Shown in pieces: positions 1 through 11,879 of a stretch of 64,000 bases of DNA. The notes beneath the pieces were generated by a model. It was not told where the DNA came from and searched no databases. It saw only the letters and a list, made by a program, of their open reading frames with translations. How positions within the stretch are numbered: the stretch's first letter is position 1; each line of letters begins with the position of its first letter. Location: contig NMRB01000153.1 of NCBI GenBank assembly GCA_002633025.1, forward strand, positions 1 through 64,000, read 5' to 3'. This stretch comes from Notospermus geniculatus. Its lineage: Eukaryota > Nemertea > Pilidiophora > Heteronemertea > Lineidae. Both the position numbers and the translations under genes were made by a program.

Positions 1-1470
1 TCAAGGTAATACTAAATGCCACTTTTCACTGCTTTCAAATACTGGATGAGTACCATGATTTCTAAAGTTTGATATGCATGGAAATTGACTCCCTATGTTC
101 AATCTAAGGATGTATTTTTAAACTGCGGATATACTGTTGTTAGGATGGTTATCCAAGGATATATTGGGGATCAGTCTACCCTTCTAAAGCATGTAGAAGA
201 AAGATCATGGCTGATTTGCGGATATACATGTATCAACATGGAATTCTAAAACTACGGAATAGAGCATAGGGAAAGTGGTCACAGTAGTACATTTTCATTT
301 GAAGTAAATGGTGAACTGGATTTTGGGGAAATCTTTCGTTGTCCTTGAATTCAAAGGCAGGTTCTGTAGATGATTACCATTCAGTTTTAATGTAAAAGAG
401 AAGAAGCAAAGGATACCTTAAAAGAATGCTGTTGGTAGTGTGATTTCACATTTAGCAAGGTGTAATGAAAACACCAATGGAATACATTTTGTACCCATAT
501 CATTCTGACTGGAATACATGTAAAAGGAACTTTTGACATGATGTTTCTGACATAGGATAAGAAGCCAAGGATATCTTTTTCGTCACCACTAGGATATCTT
601 TGATCACATCACAACTGGTCCTTTCGGGCCTAAACCTCACATAGGCTGTGTACATGTAGTTGTAATTGCTTGGATAGATTTTACAAAGTTTAGCATTATA
701 ATGTCGTCATCATCGGAGGAATTAGAGATGCCTGCCACTATGGCAACATCTAACAGCTATTGGGACAAGTTATACATGATATGGGAATATGCAAGAGGAG
801 TGGTACCTTTAATTGGAACTGGTGGTAAGGAGTTTTCTTTGCATATATGCATGACTTTGGTTACTAATGCTCCTGAGAAAATGAATATTATATATATGCA
901 AGGCTTATAATCATCATTACAGAGATCTTCAAGCCGTTTGCACCACTTCCACAAAAAGCAAATTATACCCCATCAGGACCACTACATCAAATATACCTTA
1001 GCTCTGCCTCAAATATGCATCATTACTGGTGCATTATTAATGCATTTGCATAATCCATGCATGCATTTATCCAGAGCATGCTTGATGAGGATGCATCATT
1101 TGTACTTCAATAATGCATCAAATCTGCATCAGCATCAAGCTAGCCCAATAGTGCCAAATTTCATGAAATATGCACTTTTAATATTTCCTCTCACATTACT
1201 CATGGAAAGATACTGTGAAGAACAGTCATTAGTGTTCAATTACTTGAGTTCTTTTTGGCAATGGATACTTATTTTTCAGCCTGTATGTCACAAATTTCAA
1301 GATCTTCAACAGGATATTGAATTCCAGTCATCAAGTCTGCGGATTCTGTCACTGCTATTGTTCAAAATATTCTGTACCACACTTGTTGACAGTTTTCAAA
1401 ATGGAAAAGGATGAAAAAGTTGCCGTCTATTTTATTTTGAGTGCCTGCTGGAGGGTGTACTACAATACTT

Positions 1471-2421
1471 CCATTAGTATATGAATGGCAGTGTTGCATT
1501 GTTTACACAACAACCATTGTCAAGTTATGGATTTTCCTGTGCATAGCACAGAAATTTTGTGAATGTGGGACAGGCAGAAACAGTATTGGAATTTTTACGC
1601 AATTGCCAGTAGCAGAAATATTGAAAAAATATGTGTAACTGTCAAACTTGCCTTGTTTTCCAGTGAGCTGTTCCTTTGCCCTTTACCTTAACTCAATTAT
1701 GGAACTCAGTAACTTAAGGCAATAACCAGCTACACTGTAACTTCTGAGCTTGAATTCCTTATCTTGGATGAGAGAGATCGAATTTTTTGATGGAATCTGA
1801 GTTAAATTTATTAGCCGGTGTTTTTTTAAGGCGACTGCTCTGATAAACTTTGTTATCTCAGATGCCCAGTTGATGAGTCTGTTGAATGGGTTATCTTGAA
1901 ATTTTAGTAGGTTACCTATTGATATTCAGGCCAATATATTGATCACCTCAAAGCTTTGTTTTCTGGTAAGGTGAAGGTAACACCTGCTGTGCAGATATGC
2001 TGAGGCATATTCATTTGCTTTGACTTATGGGGAGATCTATATCCCCTTGTTCGTCAGTTCTTCACGACCACCAAGGTTGTATTCCATCAATAGTTGTGTT
2101 CTCTGCTGGATTTAAGATGAAGCAGACATAGAAGTCACAGCATTGACAAAGGGAATTCCAAAATTGACCTTATATCATCTGAAGCAAGATTACACACCTG
2201 AGTGTGGCCTGCAGGATTGACTTCATTATGATCTGAATCAAGATAACCCACCTGTTAGAATCTGGCCTCAGGGATTGGTTGACCTCATTATGATCTGAAT
2301 CAAGATTACCCACCTGTTAGAGCCTGGCCTCAGGGATTGTTGGCCTCATTATGATCTGAATCAAGATGACCCATCTGTTAGAGTCTGGCCTCAGGGATTG
2401 ATTGACCTCATTATGATCTGA
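1471..2421. repeat. Tandem segmental duplication, copy 1
   Basis: A block of about 950 bp is followed head-to-tail by a second copy starting at 2422. The first roughly 690 bp of both copies match almost base for base, with scattered substitutions and a few small indels. The block ends in a minisatellite with a unit of about 61-62 bp, from roughly 2165. Units begin near GATCTGAATCAAGAT and contain CCTGTTAGAGTCTGGCC. This copy carries about four units. Confidence 0.85.
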
Positions 2422-3622
2422 CCATTAGTATATGAATGGCAGTGTTGCATTGTTTACACAACAACCATTGTCAAGTTATGGATTTTCCTGTGCATAGCAC
2501 AGAAATTTTGTGAGTGTGGGACAGGCAGAAACAGTATTGGAATTTTTACGCAATTGCCAGTAGCAGAAATATTGAAAAAATATGTGTAACTGTCAAACTT
2601 GCCTTGTTTTCCAGTGAGCTGTTCATTTGCCCTTTACCTTAACTCAATTATGGAACTCAGTAACCTAAGGCAATAACCAGCTACACTGTAACTTCTGAGC
2701 TTGAATTCCTTATCTTGGATGAGAGAGATCGAATTTTTTGATGGAATCTGAGTTAAATTTATTAGCCGCTGTTTTTTTGAGGCGACTGCTCTGATAAACT
2801 TTGTTATCTCAGATGCCCAGTTGATGAGTCTGTTGAATGGGTTATCTTGAAATTTTAGTAGGTTACCTATTGATATTCAGGCCAATATATTGATCACCTC
2901 GAATCTTTTTCTAGTAAGGTGAAGGTAACACCTGCTGTGCAGATATGCTGAGGCATATTCATTTGCTTTGACTTATGGGGAGATCTATATCCCCTTGTTC
3001 TTTCACGACCACCAAGGTTGTATTCCATCAATATTTGTGTTCTCTGCTGGATTTCAGATGAAGCAGACATAGAAGTCACAGCATTGACAAAGGGAATTCC
3101 AGAATTGGCCTATTGTCATCTAAAGCAAGATTACACACCTGAGTGTGGCCTCAGGATTGACTTCATTTTGTGATCTGAATCAAGATAACCCACCTGTTAG
3201 AGCCAGGCCTCAGGGATTGTTAGACCTCATTTTGATCTGAATCAAGATAACCCACCTGTTAGAGTCAGGCCTCAGGGATTGTTGACCTCATTGTGATCTG
3301 AATCAAGATGACCCACCTGTTAGAGTCTGGCCTCAGGGATTGATTGACCTCATTGTGATCTGAATTAAGATAACCCATCTGTTAGAGTCTGGCCTCAGGG
3401 ATTTTGATTGGCCTCATTATGATCTGAACCAAGATAACCCACCTGTTAGAGTCTGGCCTCTGGGATTGATTGACCTCATTATGATATGAATCAAGATTAC
3501 CCACCTGTTAGAGTCTGGCCTCAGGGATTGATTGACCTCATTATGATCTGAACCAAGATAACCCACCTGTTAGAGTCTGGCCTCAGGGATTGTTTGACCT
3601 CATTATGATCTGAATCAAGATT
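2422..3622. repeat. Tandem segmental duplication, copy 2, with expanded minisatellite
   Basis: Second copy of the block at 1471-2421. Its minisatellite part (about 3106-3622) has expanded to at least eight units of about 61-62 bp, all in one orientation, and stops at an N at 3623. The array length in this assembly may therefore be collapsed or truncated. The high identity between units and between blocks points to recent expansion. No coding potential is evident. Confidence 0.85.
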
Positions 3623-5176
3623 NGATGTGACCTGTCAGAAACGATGTAATACTTTTAGAAGAAATTGAATGTGATGGTTGTTGATGGACGAAAATGTGGT
3701 TGTTACTAAATTTTTCCTTTCCTTCTGTATACTTGAAATTGACAAGCTACATCCTCTAACGCCTTATATTGAAAGTGGAGAAATCTAGCTGTTTATATCA
3801 ACTTACCATCAGAGCAATCATTAATCCTTTTTGTCAGCCTGACAAAGCATGTTATTTGCCTCTTTTATAGCCAGCTCATTGTTGCCTACCAAAAGTACCT
3901 TTTGCACGCTCTTGAAATTACATATTCAACACAGAATTTGGCACAACAGCATCGAATTCCTGTCGTTGCGGTGCTTTGATAAATAATTCATTAGTCGAAT
4001 GAGTTAATTTGTTCCACTAGTAGAAAGACATCGATAGATGATTTTGAAAAATTGCTTTTAAAAAAGTGACTTGGTTTATACGGATGGATAGCATCAGACA
4101 GAAGGGAGCAACGAGACTGAGTCCGCTCTTGGGTATAGGTAGGATTTTTATTCCATTTTTCATCGCCACGAAACTCTCATGGTATTCAAGTGTTTTTCCA
4201 CTAAACTAAGCTGCTAATTGCATTTCCCCATTGGTGTTCTCCGCTCACTTCAGTTTTACATTGGCAGATCGCTGCAATGTACAGAGTCATGTACATTGGT
4301 AATGATACTGTAGTAATCTACTTGTAACTACATTGTATATTGGTTTATGCATCTCTTCATGTACATTAGAAATCAGAATGACACTCCAGTGCAGGATAAT
4401 TTGTAGAATTTGAATCAATTATGAATTCCACTTCACCATTTCTTTTTGCCATCCTCTTGGCCCAATTCGCCACCTTATTCCCCACCTTGGTGTAATGGAA
4501 TTAGTGTTTTCTGTTGGTCTTCTTCATCCCTTCAAACTGATTGCTTTAGATCTTGCAAAGAAAGTCATTTGCCTCGTCTTGTTCAAGGAACAGGCACATG
4601 ACAAGAACTGAATACAAAGTGTTTGAAAAAGGTTGAAAAATTCACCCTTTTGTTGCCCCAAGTAATTCATTTTACTTCAAAAAAAAGTATCTTTGTAAAG
4701 TTTTTCTTATCCTCGTCTTAACGAGCCCGAGGAGACATGTAGTCTTTGAATGAATTGTGATAAAGTGCGCCCTCGTGAATTTTTACAGTTTACAGATGCC
4801 CCTAGGAATATTTATCTTCCCTTAACTTCTTTTGTTGCTGTATTTTGTTTCCAGAGAGTTGTACTAGACCAAGAATTCTTGTAAATATCAGACTATGGCG
4901 TCCGGAGGCTGTAGACAACATGGTAACTGTAAAGCAGTTTGTGGGACTTGGAATTCTTTTAATGTTATGGCCATATTTCAGCTTGCCATTCTTCATTTTC
5001 TTTCAGGTCCCCTCGGATGTGCAATGTTTCACATTGAAATATTAGAAGACAATTTGTTACACACTTGTCAAGTTTTACAGCTCTAGCAATTGAAACTTTC
5101 GAAATCAGAAAAATCCTTTCACCAGGATGTGCAGTTTCCATTTGAATTACAAGTTGTCCCCTTTCCTCTTTTGCAG

Positions 5177-5391
5177 TTGAGCGTCTCCGGGAGCAGTGGG
5201 ACGACGCCAGTTCCAAGGTGAATTTTCGCAAGAACCAACTCGATGACATGCTACTGGAATGTCGTCAGTTCGAAGAGATGCGTGCGGAATTTGACCGCTG
5301 GGCTGCTCAAATCGAAGAGGACATTGAAAGTGGCAACACTGCTATTGGCCATAGTCCAGATGAGATTGAACAACAGCAAAAAGAACAAAAG
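5177..5391 (+). CDS. DMD: Dystrophin/utrophin orthologue, exon equivalent to human DMD exon 53 (spectrin repeats 20/21)
   Basis: This exon encodes 71 complete codons after two bases that finish a split codon. It begins ERLREQWDDASSKV, which aligns with human ERIQNQWDEVQEH at the end of repeat 20. It continues with repeat 21 helix A (LDDMLLECRQFEEM, then the helix-A tryptophan in EFDRWAAQIEED) and ends DEIEQQQKEQK, matching VDAIQKKITETK. The acceptor is TTGCAG (5171-5176) and the donor GTGGGT starts at 5392. The length is 215 nt against 212 in human exon 53, with identical phases (2 in, 0 out). Dystrophin links cortical actin to the dystroglycan complex at the membrane, and these repeats are part of its central rod. 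The assignment comes from my own alignment to remembered human protein. A spectrin or nesprin origin is much less likely, because the following exons also match dystrophin in order, phase and length. Confidence 0.93.
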
Positions 5392-6319
5392 GTGGGTGCT
5401 ACTTTTAGTAAATTACTTATCAATAGAGAATTTAGTGGCAAGACTTTCTCCAGTGTGGGGGAATGTCCTTAAACCCCTTTTCGCACCACATCATTCCAAA
5501 TGCCAGGTGAGCACAATGGCTGTGGCCATTTCATTTCTAATCGTCTGTAAAAGATACGAGAAAAGCTCCTCAGTGTGGCATTGCTCTGTATTCCCTGCCC
5601 TCACCCCTGTGTCATCCTCAGGTAGTAGGCGGAATGGGGAGTTTTTGTAGGCAAAATGGGGATACACCCTTCCTCTTATAAGCGGTAGGCAATTCCCTGC
5701 TGCGTAGGAAGTTGTATATCCTTGGACCATTTGCGCAGTTTCAAGAACTTCTTATATTACCACATTATCTTATCTGTATTTGATCGGAGTGTATCTCGAA
5801 AACAATTTGTTACGAAATTATATTTCATCGTGACCCACTTGCTTTAATTTAAAGCTAATTAAGCTGAGTAACATTGATAAAAGCAGCACTCTGGAACAAT
5901 ATCAGATTGCAAATTTCATTGCTGAAGATGTCTTTCCTGTGGACCTACCGCTATTTACTTGTGGACCTACTTTACTGACTTGTATAGGGTAAGTGACCAT
6001 GATTGGGCCCGCTAATTATTGTCGTGTGCATTTCAGAGAAAATCTCAGTTGACAAAATACTTTGCTGTTCTTGACTCCCTAAAGGCTTTTGCTTCATGAC
6101 CAAAAATACGAACACAGAAAATGCTCTGATAGGGAGTGGGGTGAGGAAAGAACAAAGCTCTTTTGTTGTTTGTGGTCGTGCTACGTTTAAATTGGCCTTC
6201 AGGGAGGCAGTGTCTGCCTTCCAAAGGTGGCCATCTTGGATGTGGCATTCGACTACATAACTTGAGAATGCTTCATCAGTCAACTTCATATTTGAGAGGC
6301 ATAGTGCAGGCCTCCCACT

Positions 6320-6430
6320 GTTCCTATAATTCCTATATTTCCTATATTCTTAAGATTTCGCTCCTATAATTCCTATATTCCTATAATTCCTATATTTCTT
6401 CAATTTTGTCCTATAATTCCTATATTTCCA
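6320..6430. repeat. AT-rich degenerate tandem repeat (TTCCTATAA-like)
   Basis: About ten imperfect copies of a 9-10 bp word close to TTCCTATAA/TTCCTATAT follow one another. A related shorter run lies at 7096-7150. This is simple-sequence expansion inside the intron and shows no sign of function. Confidence 0.7.
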
Positions 6431-7235
6431 GTCTGTCCAAAAGTGGACAAGTGTATTTTAGCCTTTAAACTACTTTAAACTGATTTCTGTGAGGGGGAGG
6501 GGGGTTACACCTGTCCTCCTTTGTAATGTGTTGTCTTCTTTCTCTTTTCCTTTGGGCAGGCGTGGATCGAGAGGGGGTTGGGGGTCGTGATCCCCCCCTC
6601 GCCACCACCAATTTTTTTTCTCAATAATTTGCGATATAATAAGCAAAAAAAACGCAAGAATACAGTGTCTCTTTTGATACTGAGATGCCAGGAAATTGCG
6701 TCTATGGCCTTCTAGATTTCAAAATTTTCTGGGGGAGGCCCCAGGCCCCCCGTCGTTCCAGGCATCTTCGGCGCCAGCATGCAACAACTGCCCTCGGCGG
6801 CCCTGACTTCCCTCTGCCAAAAATCCTGGATCTGCGCCTGTTGGGACTATGATGAATTATCCTTTGGGAGGAATTTTCCAGTGACTAATTTTCTGGGAAC
6901 GAATTTTTGGGGACCATTTTTCGTCAGGGACGAATTTTCCTCAGGGACAAGTTTTCCGGAGACTAATTTTCTGGGGAAGACTTTTCCTAGACATAGTTTT
7001 CCTAGGCATACATCAAAGAAATTGAAGAAAACTGAATGATTAGTCAACTGAGGAAGGGAGATTATAAGATCAGTATACTCGTATCTTCATGTTAAAATTC
7101 CTATATTTTTCCTATTATTTTGGTAAATTGTTCCTATAATTCCTACAATAATTTGCTTGGAAGCTGGTGGGAGGCCTGATAGTGATATGGTTCAGAGGAG
7201 GTGCCCTTGGGTGCCCTACTGATTCTGGTTGTAGT

Positions 7236-7510
7236 CCGACTGACTACCAACATGGCCACCAAGTGGCCATCTTGGTTTTACATTCCACTCCATAACCTGA
7301 AACGGAAGATTCTTCTTGACTCTCTTGTGAAAGGCAATTTTGTCATGATATTTCCGAAGGCTGTCTTTGATGACAAAATGGCCGCCAAGTGGCCATCTTG
7401 GTTTCTACAGTCCACTCCGTAACTTGAGAAGCAAATAGAAGACCACACTCTTCTCGATTCTCCTGTGAAAGGCAATTTCTCTGTCCTTGTATTTCAGAAG
7501 GCCATCTTGA
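7236..7510. repeat. Two tandem copies of a 125-bp repeat carrying ATGGCC palindromes
   Basis: The word AAGTGGCCATCTTGG recurs at 7261 and 7386, 125 bp apart. Each time it is followed by a similar stretch (TCCACTCCATAAC-like, then CTCTTGTGAAAGGCAATTT-like). A diverged relative lies at about 6220-6290. Each unit has an imperfect dyad of ATGGCC and GGCCAT, part of the dispersed palindrome family described in the findings. Confidence 0.7.
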
Positions 7511-8642
7511 TTACAACATACTTTCTCACTCTCGTCTCATGGACGGAATTGTATCACTTAAATTTTCTTTAAGCCATAGTTGATTCACCAAATCTCCTCC
7601 TGCGGTAATTGCCCTCATGACTCGATCCATTCCCAAATTTTCGTGTAGTCAACATGCTTTACAAATCTTCAAAGCATGTCTAATTCCACCTAACTCCGCC
7701 TTGACTGATGATCTTCTGTCATGCTATGGTGCCTGCTAGACTGTGACTGATCAGAGTCAAATGGGCCACAACTTCACTGAACTGTACACTGGAAATCGTT
7801 GCAACGTGTATTTTCTGCTCAGAAGCTTTCAATAGAGCTGAGTCATTGCCTCTTGTATGACACAAATTTGTCCTTGGAGCAAGTTGATCTGCATCCATCT
7901 GGCCGCTGGTCCTTGATAGGGTTGTTAGCATTTAAGGATGAATTGTATGTGACCATATTCCACGGCCGAATAATTTATCATATGGCCATTCCTGGTACTA
8001 TTGCAATCATGATCCAGAAACTGTGCTACTGACAGGGTTATATCTAGGATTTCAGATGGGCACGGTGCAAACTTTGTGAAAAAAGCACTTCAAACTTGAA
8101 AAGGGCACTTTTCATTCGCGACATTTCTACTAACGGAATTTGAGAAGCTTGTCAGTTAAAAAGATCTCTATAACTCCAGTCAGCAGCCAATTTAAAAGCC
8201 AGTTTGTAAGGTGATTTGACCAAAAGGTACCATGATAAAGGGTTTGGGGGCCCTGGGACTTTAAAAAAATTTTTTAGGGGCATGGTGCCCAGGGGGTTAA
8301 CAAGGGCACAGTGGCACCCCTTTTAGGGGCACGGCGCACCACCTCTCTAAAATGGCCTAGATACATGTATAACCCTGACTGTATGGATTCGTTTCAGGTT
8401 TTCATGCTGCAGCATCTGAGCTGCATTCTCATACTTGGGTGCCTGGTACAAATGATCCCCATTTCCTAATTTGCCCCACTACAAACTCTTTAGCTAAGCC
8501 TATAATCTCTCAAATCTAACCAAGGCAAAATGGGAAGACACACACAACTGGTCAAATTGCACCTCTACTTGAGAAATTAAAAAGGCTTTACGGTACTCTT
8601 TAATGGTGAAGTTATCTGTGTGTTTCTTTCTTCTACTTGTAG

Positions 8643-8797
8643 CAACTCCTTGTTGAGATTGAACAGAGGAACCGATCGGTGAAAGGCCTGAACAGAATGG
8701 CTGAGAAACTGATGGAAGACTATAGCCATGACGACACAACGAACATCAAACAAAGCATTGACCAAGTTAATTCCACGTTTTCAAATCTTTTGACAAG
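8643..8797 (+). CDS. DMD: Dystrophin/utrophin orthologue, exon equivalent to human DMD exon 54 (spectrin repeat 21, helices B-C)
   Basis: This exon is exactly 155 nt, the size of human exon 54. It starts in phase 0 with QLLVEIEQRNRSVKGLNRMA and ends on the first two bases of an arginine codon. The segment LMEDYSHDDTTNIKQSID aligns with human LLRDYSADDTRKVHMITE, including the YS-DDT core, and forms repeat 21 helices B and C. In helix C, the position of human tryptophan (INASWRSI) is phenylalanine here (VNSTFSNL), a conservative core change. The acceptor is a T-rich tract then CTTGTAG, and the donor is GTATGT at 8798. The exon joins in frame to 5391 and 9328. Confidence 0.95.
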
Positions 8798-9327
8798 GTA
8801 TGTTTGAAGCAGAATATACACGTAATAGACTATCTGCTAAAAACCCGTTCATTCTGTCCATGGATGTCATCCTGAGAATACAGAGGTTCTTTATAGTGAT
8901 TGCTTCCTTTGTCACTTGTGATGAAGGTAGCAAGCACTAAGAACCTCTGATATTCTCACGATGATGCATGTGGTAATGTGTGTACATGCAGTCTTGGAGG
9001 AAATTGACAAAATGCACTCAGCCATTCTTTGACTTGTGTTGCCATCTTTTGATGCTGATTGTCACCAAAAATAGATAAGCTCGCTTGTCTATTTTTGTTG
9101 TCACTGAATTGCCACCAACAAATCATGTACACCACCATCTTAATGGGACTAAAGATGTTTTCAAACTGAATGCAAATTTCAACAATGACCTACATATTTG
9201 GAACCAGAGGGCATTTTTGATCACCCTGTGTATGAAATGACTGTCCAAAGTTGGCATAACTTGAGCAATTCTTGATTGTTTGACCTGAAAAAGTGAACAT
9301 ATAAAAGAATACAAATTTCTTTTTCAG
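8798..9327 (+). other. DMD: Short intron between exon-54-like and exon-55-like exons
   Basis: A 530-bp intron from GTATGT to TTTTTCAG (ends 9327), with no repeats I recognise apart from a short inverted motif around 9070-9100. It is much smaller than its neighbours. The splice signals are strong and the reading frame is preserved across it (AG+G completes an arginine). Confidence 0.92.
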
Positions 9328-9517
9328 GGTGTCCTCGAGGGGCAAGGCCCTCCAGAATGCCCTCTTGAGTATCAAGAACCTTGACTCGGGACTAGACCAG
9401 TTCATGCGATGGTTGTCGGAGGTCGAGTACAAGTCAGCCGTTCTTGAAGATGAATCAAAGAAACCCACCCTGGTCGAGAGCGATGACAAAATTCGGCATG
9501 CGATGCGGAAACTTAAG
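9328..9517 (+). CDS. DMD: Dystrophin/utrophin orthologue, exon equivalent to human DMD exon 55 (spectrin repeat 22, helix A)
   Basis: The exon is 190 nt, identical in length to human exon 55. The first base completes the arginine split from the previous exon, followed by 63 codons from VSSRGKALQNALL to IRHAMRKLK. The helix-A signature FMRWLSEVE, with its buried tryptophan, aligns with human FLAWLTEAE. VLEDESKKPTLVE aligns with VLQDATRKERLLE. The acceptor is TTTCTTTTTCAG and the donor AAG|GTAAGA starts at 9518, giving phase 0. The exon is followed by a very large intron. In mammals this repeat belongs to the part of the rod (repeats 20-23) reported to contribute to microtubule association. Confidence 0.95.
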
Positions 9518-11500
9518 GTAAGAGTTTCTTCATGCAATTCTAAATTCTTTGTTTGATCAGGGCAGATCTTGGCATCCCCCCTCAGCCCTATCTTGACACA
9601 TGCAGTGCTCGATCTGGTATGGGAATGTATACTTGATGAAGAGCAAGAAAGCCTCTGTGTTGGTGGCTCAGCAGTGTGGTAAAAACAATGCTGCATCATG
9701 CTGGCTGCTGTTTGACTTACCTTTTGCTCGTAGTTATGCTTAGTTTTGCTTACTTAATTTGTCGATAATCTGATGTTTTGTCATGCTGCCGGGTATTAAC
9801 TGATTTGATTCTTATAATACCACCTGCTGGTGGTAGTTCTTACCAGCTGCAGCAAAATAAGATTCTCACTGCTGAATACGATTCTCACTGCTGCTTGCAC
9901 AATAGGATGCCGCTGTCATACACCACCACAACACTGAATGACCCATCAGAAATTCTGCGCTTTTGGTAAGCAAGGAATCAAGTTGTACAAGCCATATTGA
10001 TGACCATGCTTGCTGTGAAGCAATTGTGCTGGACGATTAATTATTTAGAAGCTGTCTGGAGTAGTTGCCGTGGAGTTGTATAGATGGCTCCTCGGTTGAA
10101 GACTGCAATGTTGATTCCATAATGTAGATTACTTTGTTAATGGCCCCACTTCTTGCATCAGAACTGGACGGCATGTTGATTTATCTGCAGCTGCCCTGGG
10201 CAGTACTTCATCTTTTGGGAATTTAGAAAAAATCAACAAGCTTTAGCTGACAAATCGACCAGAACTGTTGTAAACATTGCAGTTTTTAGGGGGAATGATG
10301 TGTTTCATTCAGTACATGCTGTAGATCAGCATGTGAATTGAAATCTTTTATCATCATGGTGGAGTTTATTCCAGAAAGCTACATGTACTCGGTCAACTTT
10401 TATTTGATCTACTTGCATATATGATATCAACAGGCATCATAGCTGCATTGTTTTAATTTGGCACTGTGCCCTATAACTTCAGGAAACTTCTTTAGATCAT
10501 GTAAGTGTGAAGATCATTCTACATGGTAAATGTTAACGAAATAAACCTCGTTAATCATTGGTAATTAACTAAAATTGCACACTTGCTAACCGATCAATCA
10601 TACTGTGTACAATGACATGGCGTCTTTTCAAGATGGTTGACAAATCCTGTGTAATTACCTCGATGATGAATCTGTTTCCTTCATCCGAGATACCAGTTCT
10701 TGAACTTGTGTATTGATGTTCAGATGAATGTGATAAAGGGTTCATGTACCTAGAGGGGTGCTCGAAATCCCCCCCCCCCCCAAATTATGGGCCTACCACC
10801 CTGATGGGAGATTATCGTACACCCATCGTGCATCAGTTGAAGAGTTTCTCCCATACATCATAAACATGTCAGCTAAGCGTCCAGGCCCATGGGCCTCTTG
10901 TTCCCACAGCATAGCCTGCCAGTATCATCACTGTAATCTTCAACATTTCCCACTTCTTGCATCAGAACTGGACGGCATGATGATTTCAGCCCTGTGGGCT
11001 TTGCATAGCAGTTGTTATCAAGAGGACAATTTGGTAATTTTGATGCTGCTTCGTGCTCATCTTTACAAATGAATGCGTCAATGTGTATTTAGGTGTTGAC
11101 CCTGGGAAAAACTTCAGTTATTGGTGGATATGAAATTGACATGTCATGATGAAGAACATGCTATCATGCCTTGCCTGTCTCATCAATTTCACCAGCTATC
11201 ACCTGATTCCTACAACATTTCTTGACAACAAGATGTGTGTTTGTGTTCATTGAGTGAGCCATATTTCATGACCTGGTAATAAGTGTGAATAAATCTGTTG
11301 AGTGAGCCATATTTCATGACCTGGTAATAAGTGTTTGCAACTGATAGAAAATATTGGTGGAATTTGTTCAAATCCCTAAAAATTGCTGCTTGAATTTGTT
11401 GATGTCCTTTGAAGATACAAATGATGATGTGATGCTTACTGTCCTCTAAAATGGAAGTGATTTGTTCAGTTTGAAAATATCATAATCTTGACGATACTTC
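9518..11500. other. DMD: Intron stretch without recognised genes
   Basis: Ordinary intron sequence. A segment of about 45 bp around 10143-10190 (core CTTCTTGCATCAGAACTGGA) recurs with changes at 10948-10990. Two tandem 48-bp units starting TGAGTGAGCC occur at 11251 and 11299. A short poly-C run lies at 10768-10782. The open frame at 10758-11072 has no recognisable domain. Confidence 0.6.
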
Positions 11501-11503
11501 TTG

Positions 11504-11591
11504 AACATAAGGCTCAAGATAATCACATTTTGAGACATCATCAGTTCAAACTGATGATGTCTCAAAATGTGATTATCTTGAGCCTTATGTT
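11504..11591. repeat. Perfect 43-bp inverted repeat with a 2-nt loop
   Basis: Bases 11504-11546 are the exact reverse complement of 11549-11591, leaving only CA as spacer. I checked all 43 pairs. The inner ends are CAGTT and AACTG. The right arm runs directly into TGAGAATTGTCTATA, which resembles the terminal sequence of the MITE family whose copy begins about 20 bp downstream. It may therefore be a foldback or rearranged MITE end. The RNA would form an uninterrupted hairpin of pre-miRNA-like length but with almost no loop. Confidence 0.95.
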
Positions 11592-11608
11592 GAGAATTGT
11601 CTATACCA

Positions 11609-11853
11609 ACAACAATTCTCAAATTGACGTAAACGAGAAATATCTGCGCATTTCCGCCAAAATCGCAACCATAAACTCGGTCTGACACTGAATGACGTGA
11701 CGCATAGAACCCCACGACAGTGACTTCGACAAGGTTGCGTCAGAGTCGACCATTGCTGAATCATGGATTGCGTCACGTCAGCTGGTTTCAGATCAAGGTT
11801 GTGGTTGCAATTTCGGTGGAAGTGCGCAGATCTGCAAATTTGAGAATCGTCTA
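11609..11853 (+). mobile_element. MITE family A, copy 1 (245 bp)
   Basis: The ends match imperfectly as terminal inverted repeats: about CAATTCTCAAATTGACG on the left and AATTTGAGAATCGTCTA on the right. The interior is highly similar to the reverse complement of 55410-55654, which has the same length. Shared inner words include TCTGCGCA near both ends, AACCCCACGACAGTGACTTC and GGTCGACTCTGACGCAA (by strand). The outer TA suggests TA target sites. It has no coding capacity and would depend on a transposase elsewhere, perhaps of the Tc1/mariner type (inference). Confidence 0.85.
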
Positions 11854-11879
11854 TATGTAATTAACAACCAATGAGGGCA

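Larger units (their letters stand above)
1..5176 (+). other. DMD: Dystrophin-orthologue intron, upstream part (partial)
   Basis: This is the 3' part of the intron that precedes the first coding exon of the window. It ends in a good acceptor: a pyrimidine run followed by TTGCAG at 5171-5176. I saw no dystrophin-like peptide in it on either strand. Its main content is a duplicated block with a minisatellite (1471-3621), annotated separately, and a single unresolved base (N) at 3623 inside that minisatellite. The open frame at 938-1414 has no recognisable domain and is probably chance. The stretch 3640-5160 shows nothing I can name. Confidence 0.8.
5392..8642 (+). other. DMD: Intron between exon-53-like and exon-54-like exons
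   Basis: A 3,251-bp intron running from donor GTGGGT to acceptor CTTGTAG (ends 8642). It contains an AT-rich degenerate array of TTCCTATAA-like units (about 6320-6430 and again 7096-7150). It also has a run of TTTTC-GGGA-like units (about 6870-7010) and a roughly 125-bp tandem repeat with ATGGCC palindromes (7236-7510). A G-rich stretch around 8040-8345 repeats the word GGGCAC. I saw no exon in it. Confidence 0.85.

Noticed and set aside
938-1414. 158-codon open frame on the plus strand
   Set aside because: No domain, no splice signals that fit the gene, and composition (His/Cys/Phe scattered) typical of chance translation of AT-rich intron.
5500-5517. CCAG|GTGAGC fusion in the 3.25-kb intron
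   Set aside because: The preceding bases (CATTCCAAATGCCAG) lack a continuous pyrimidine tract, and the intron is short.
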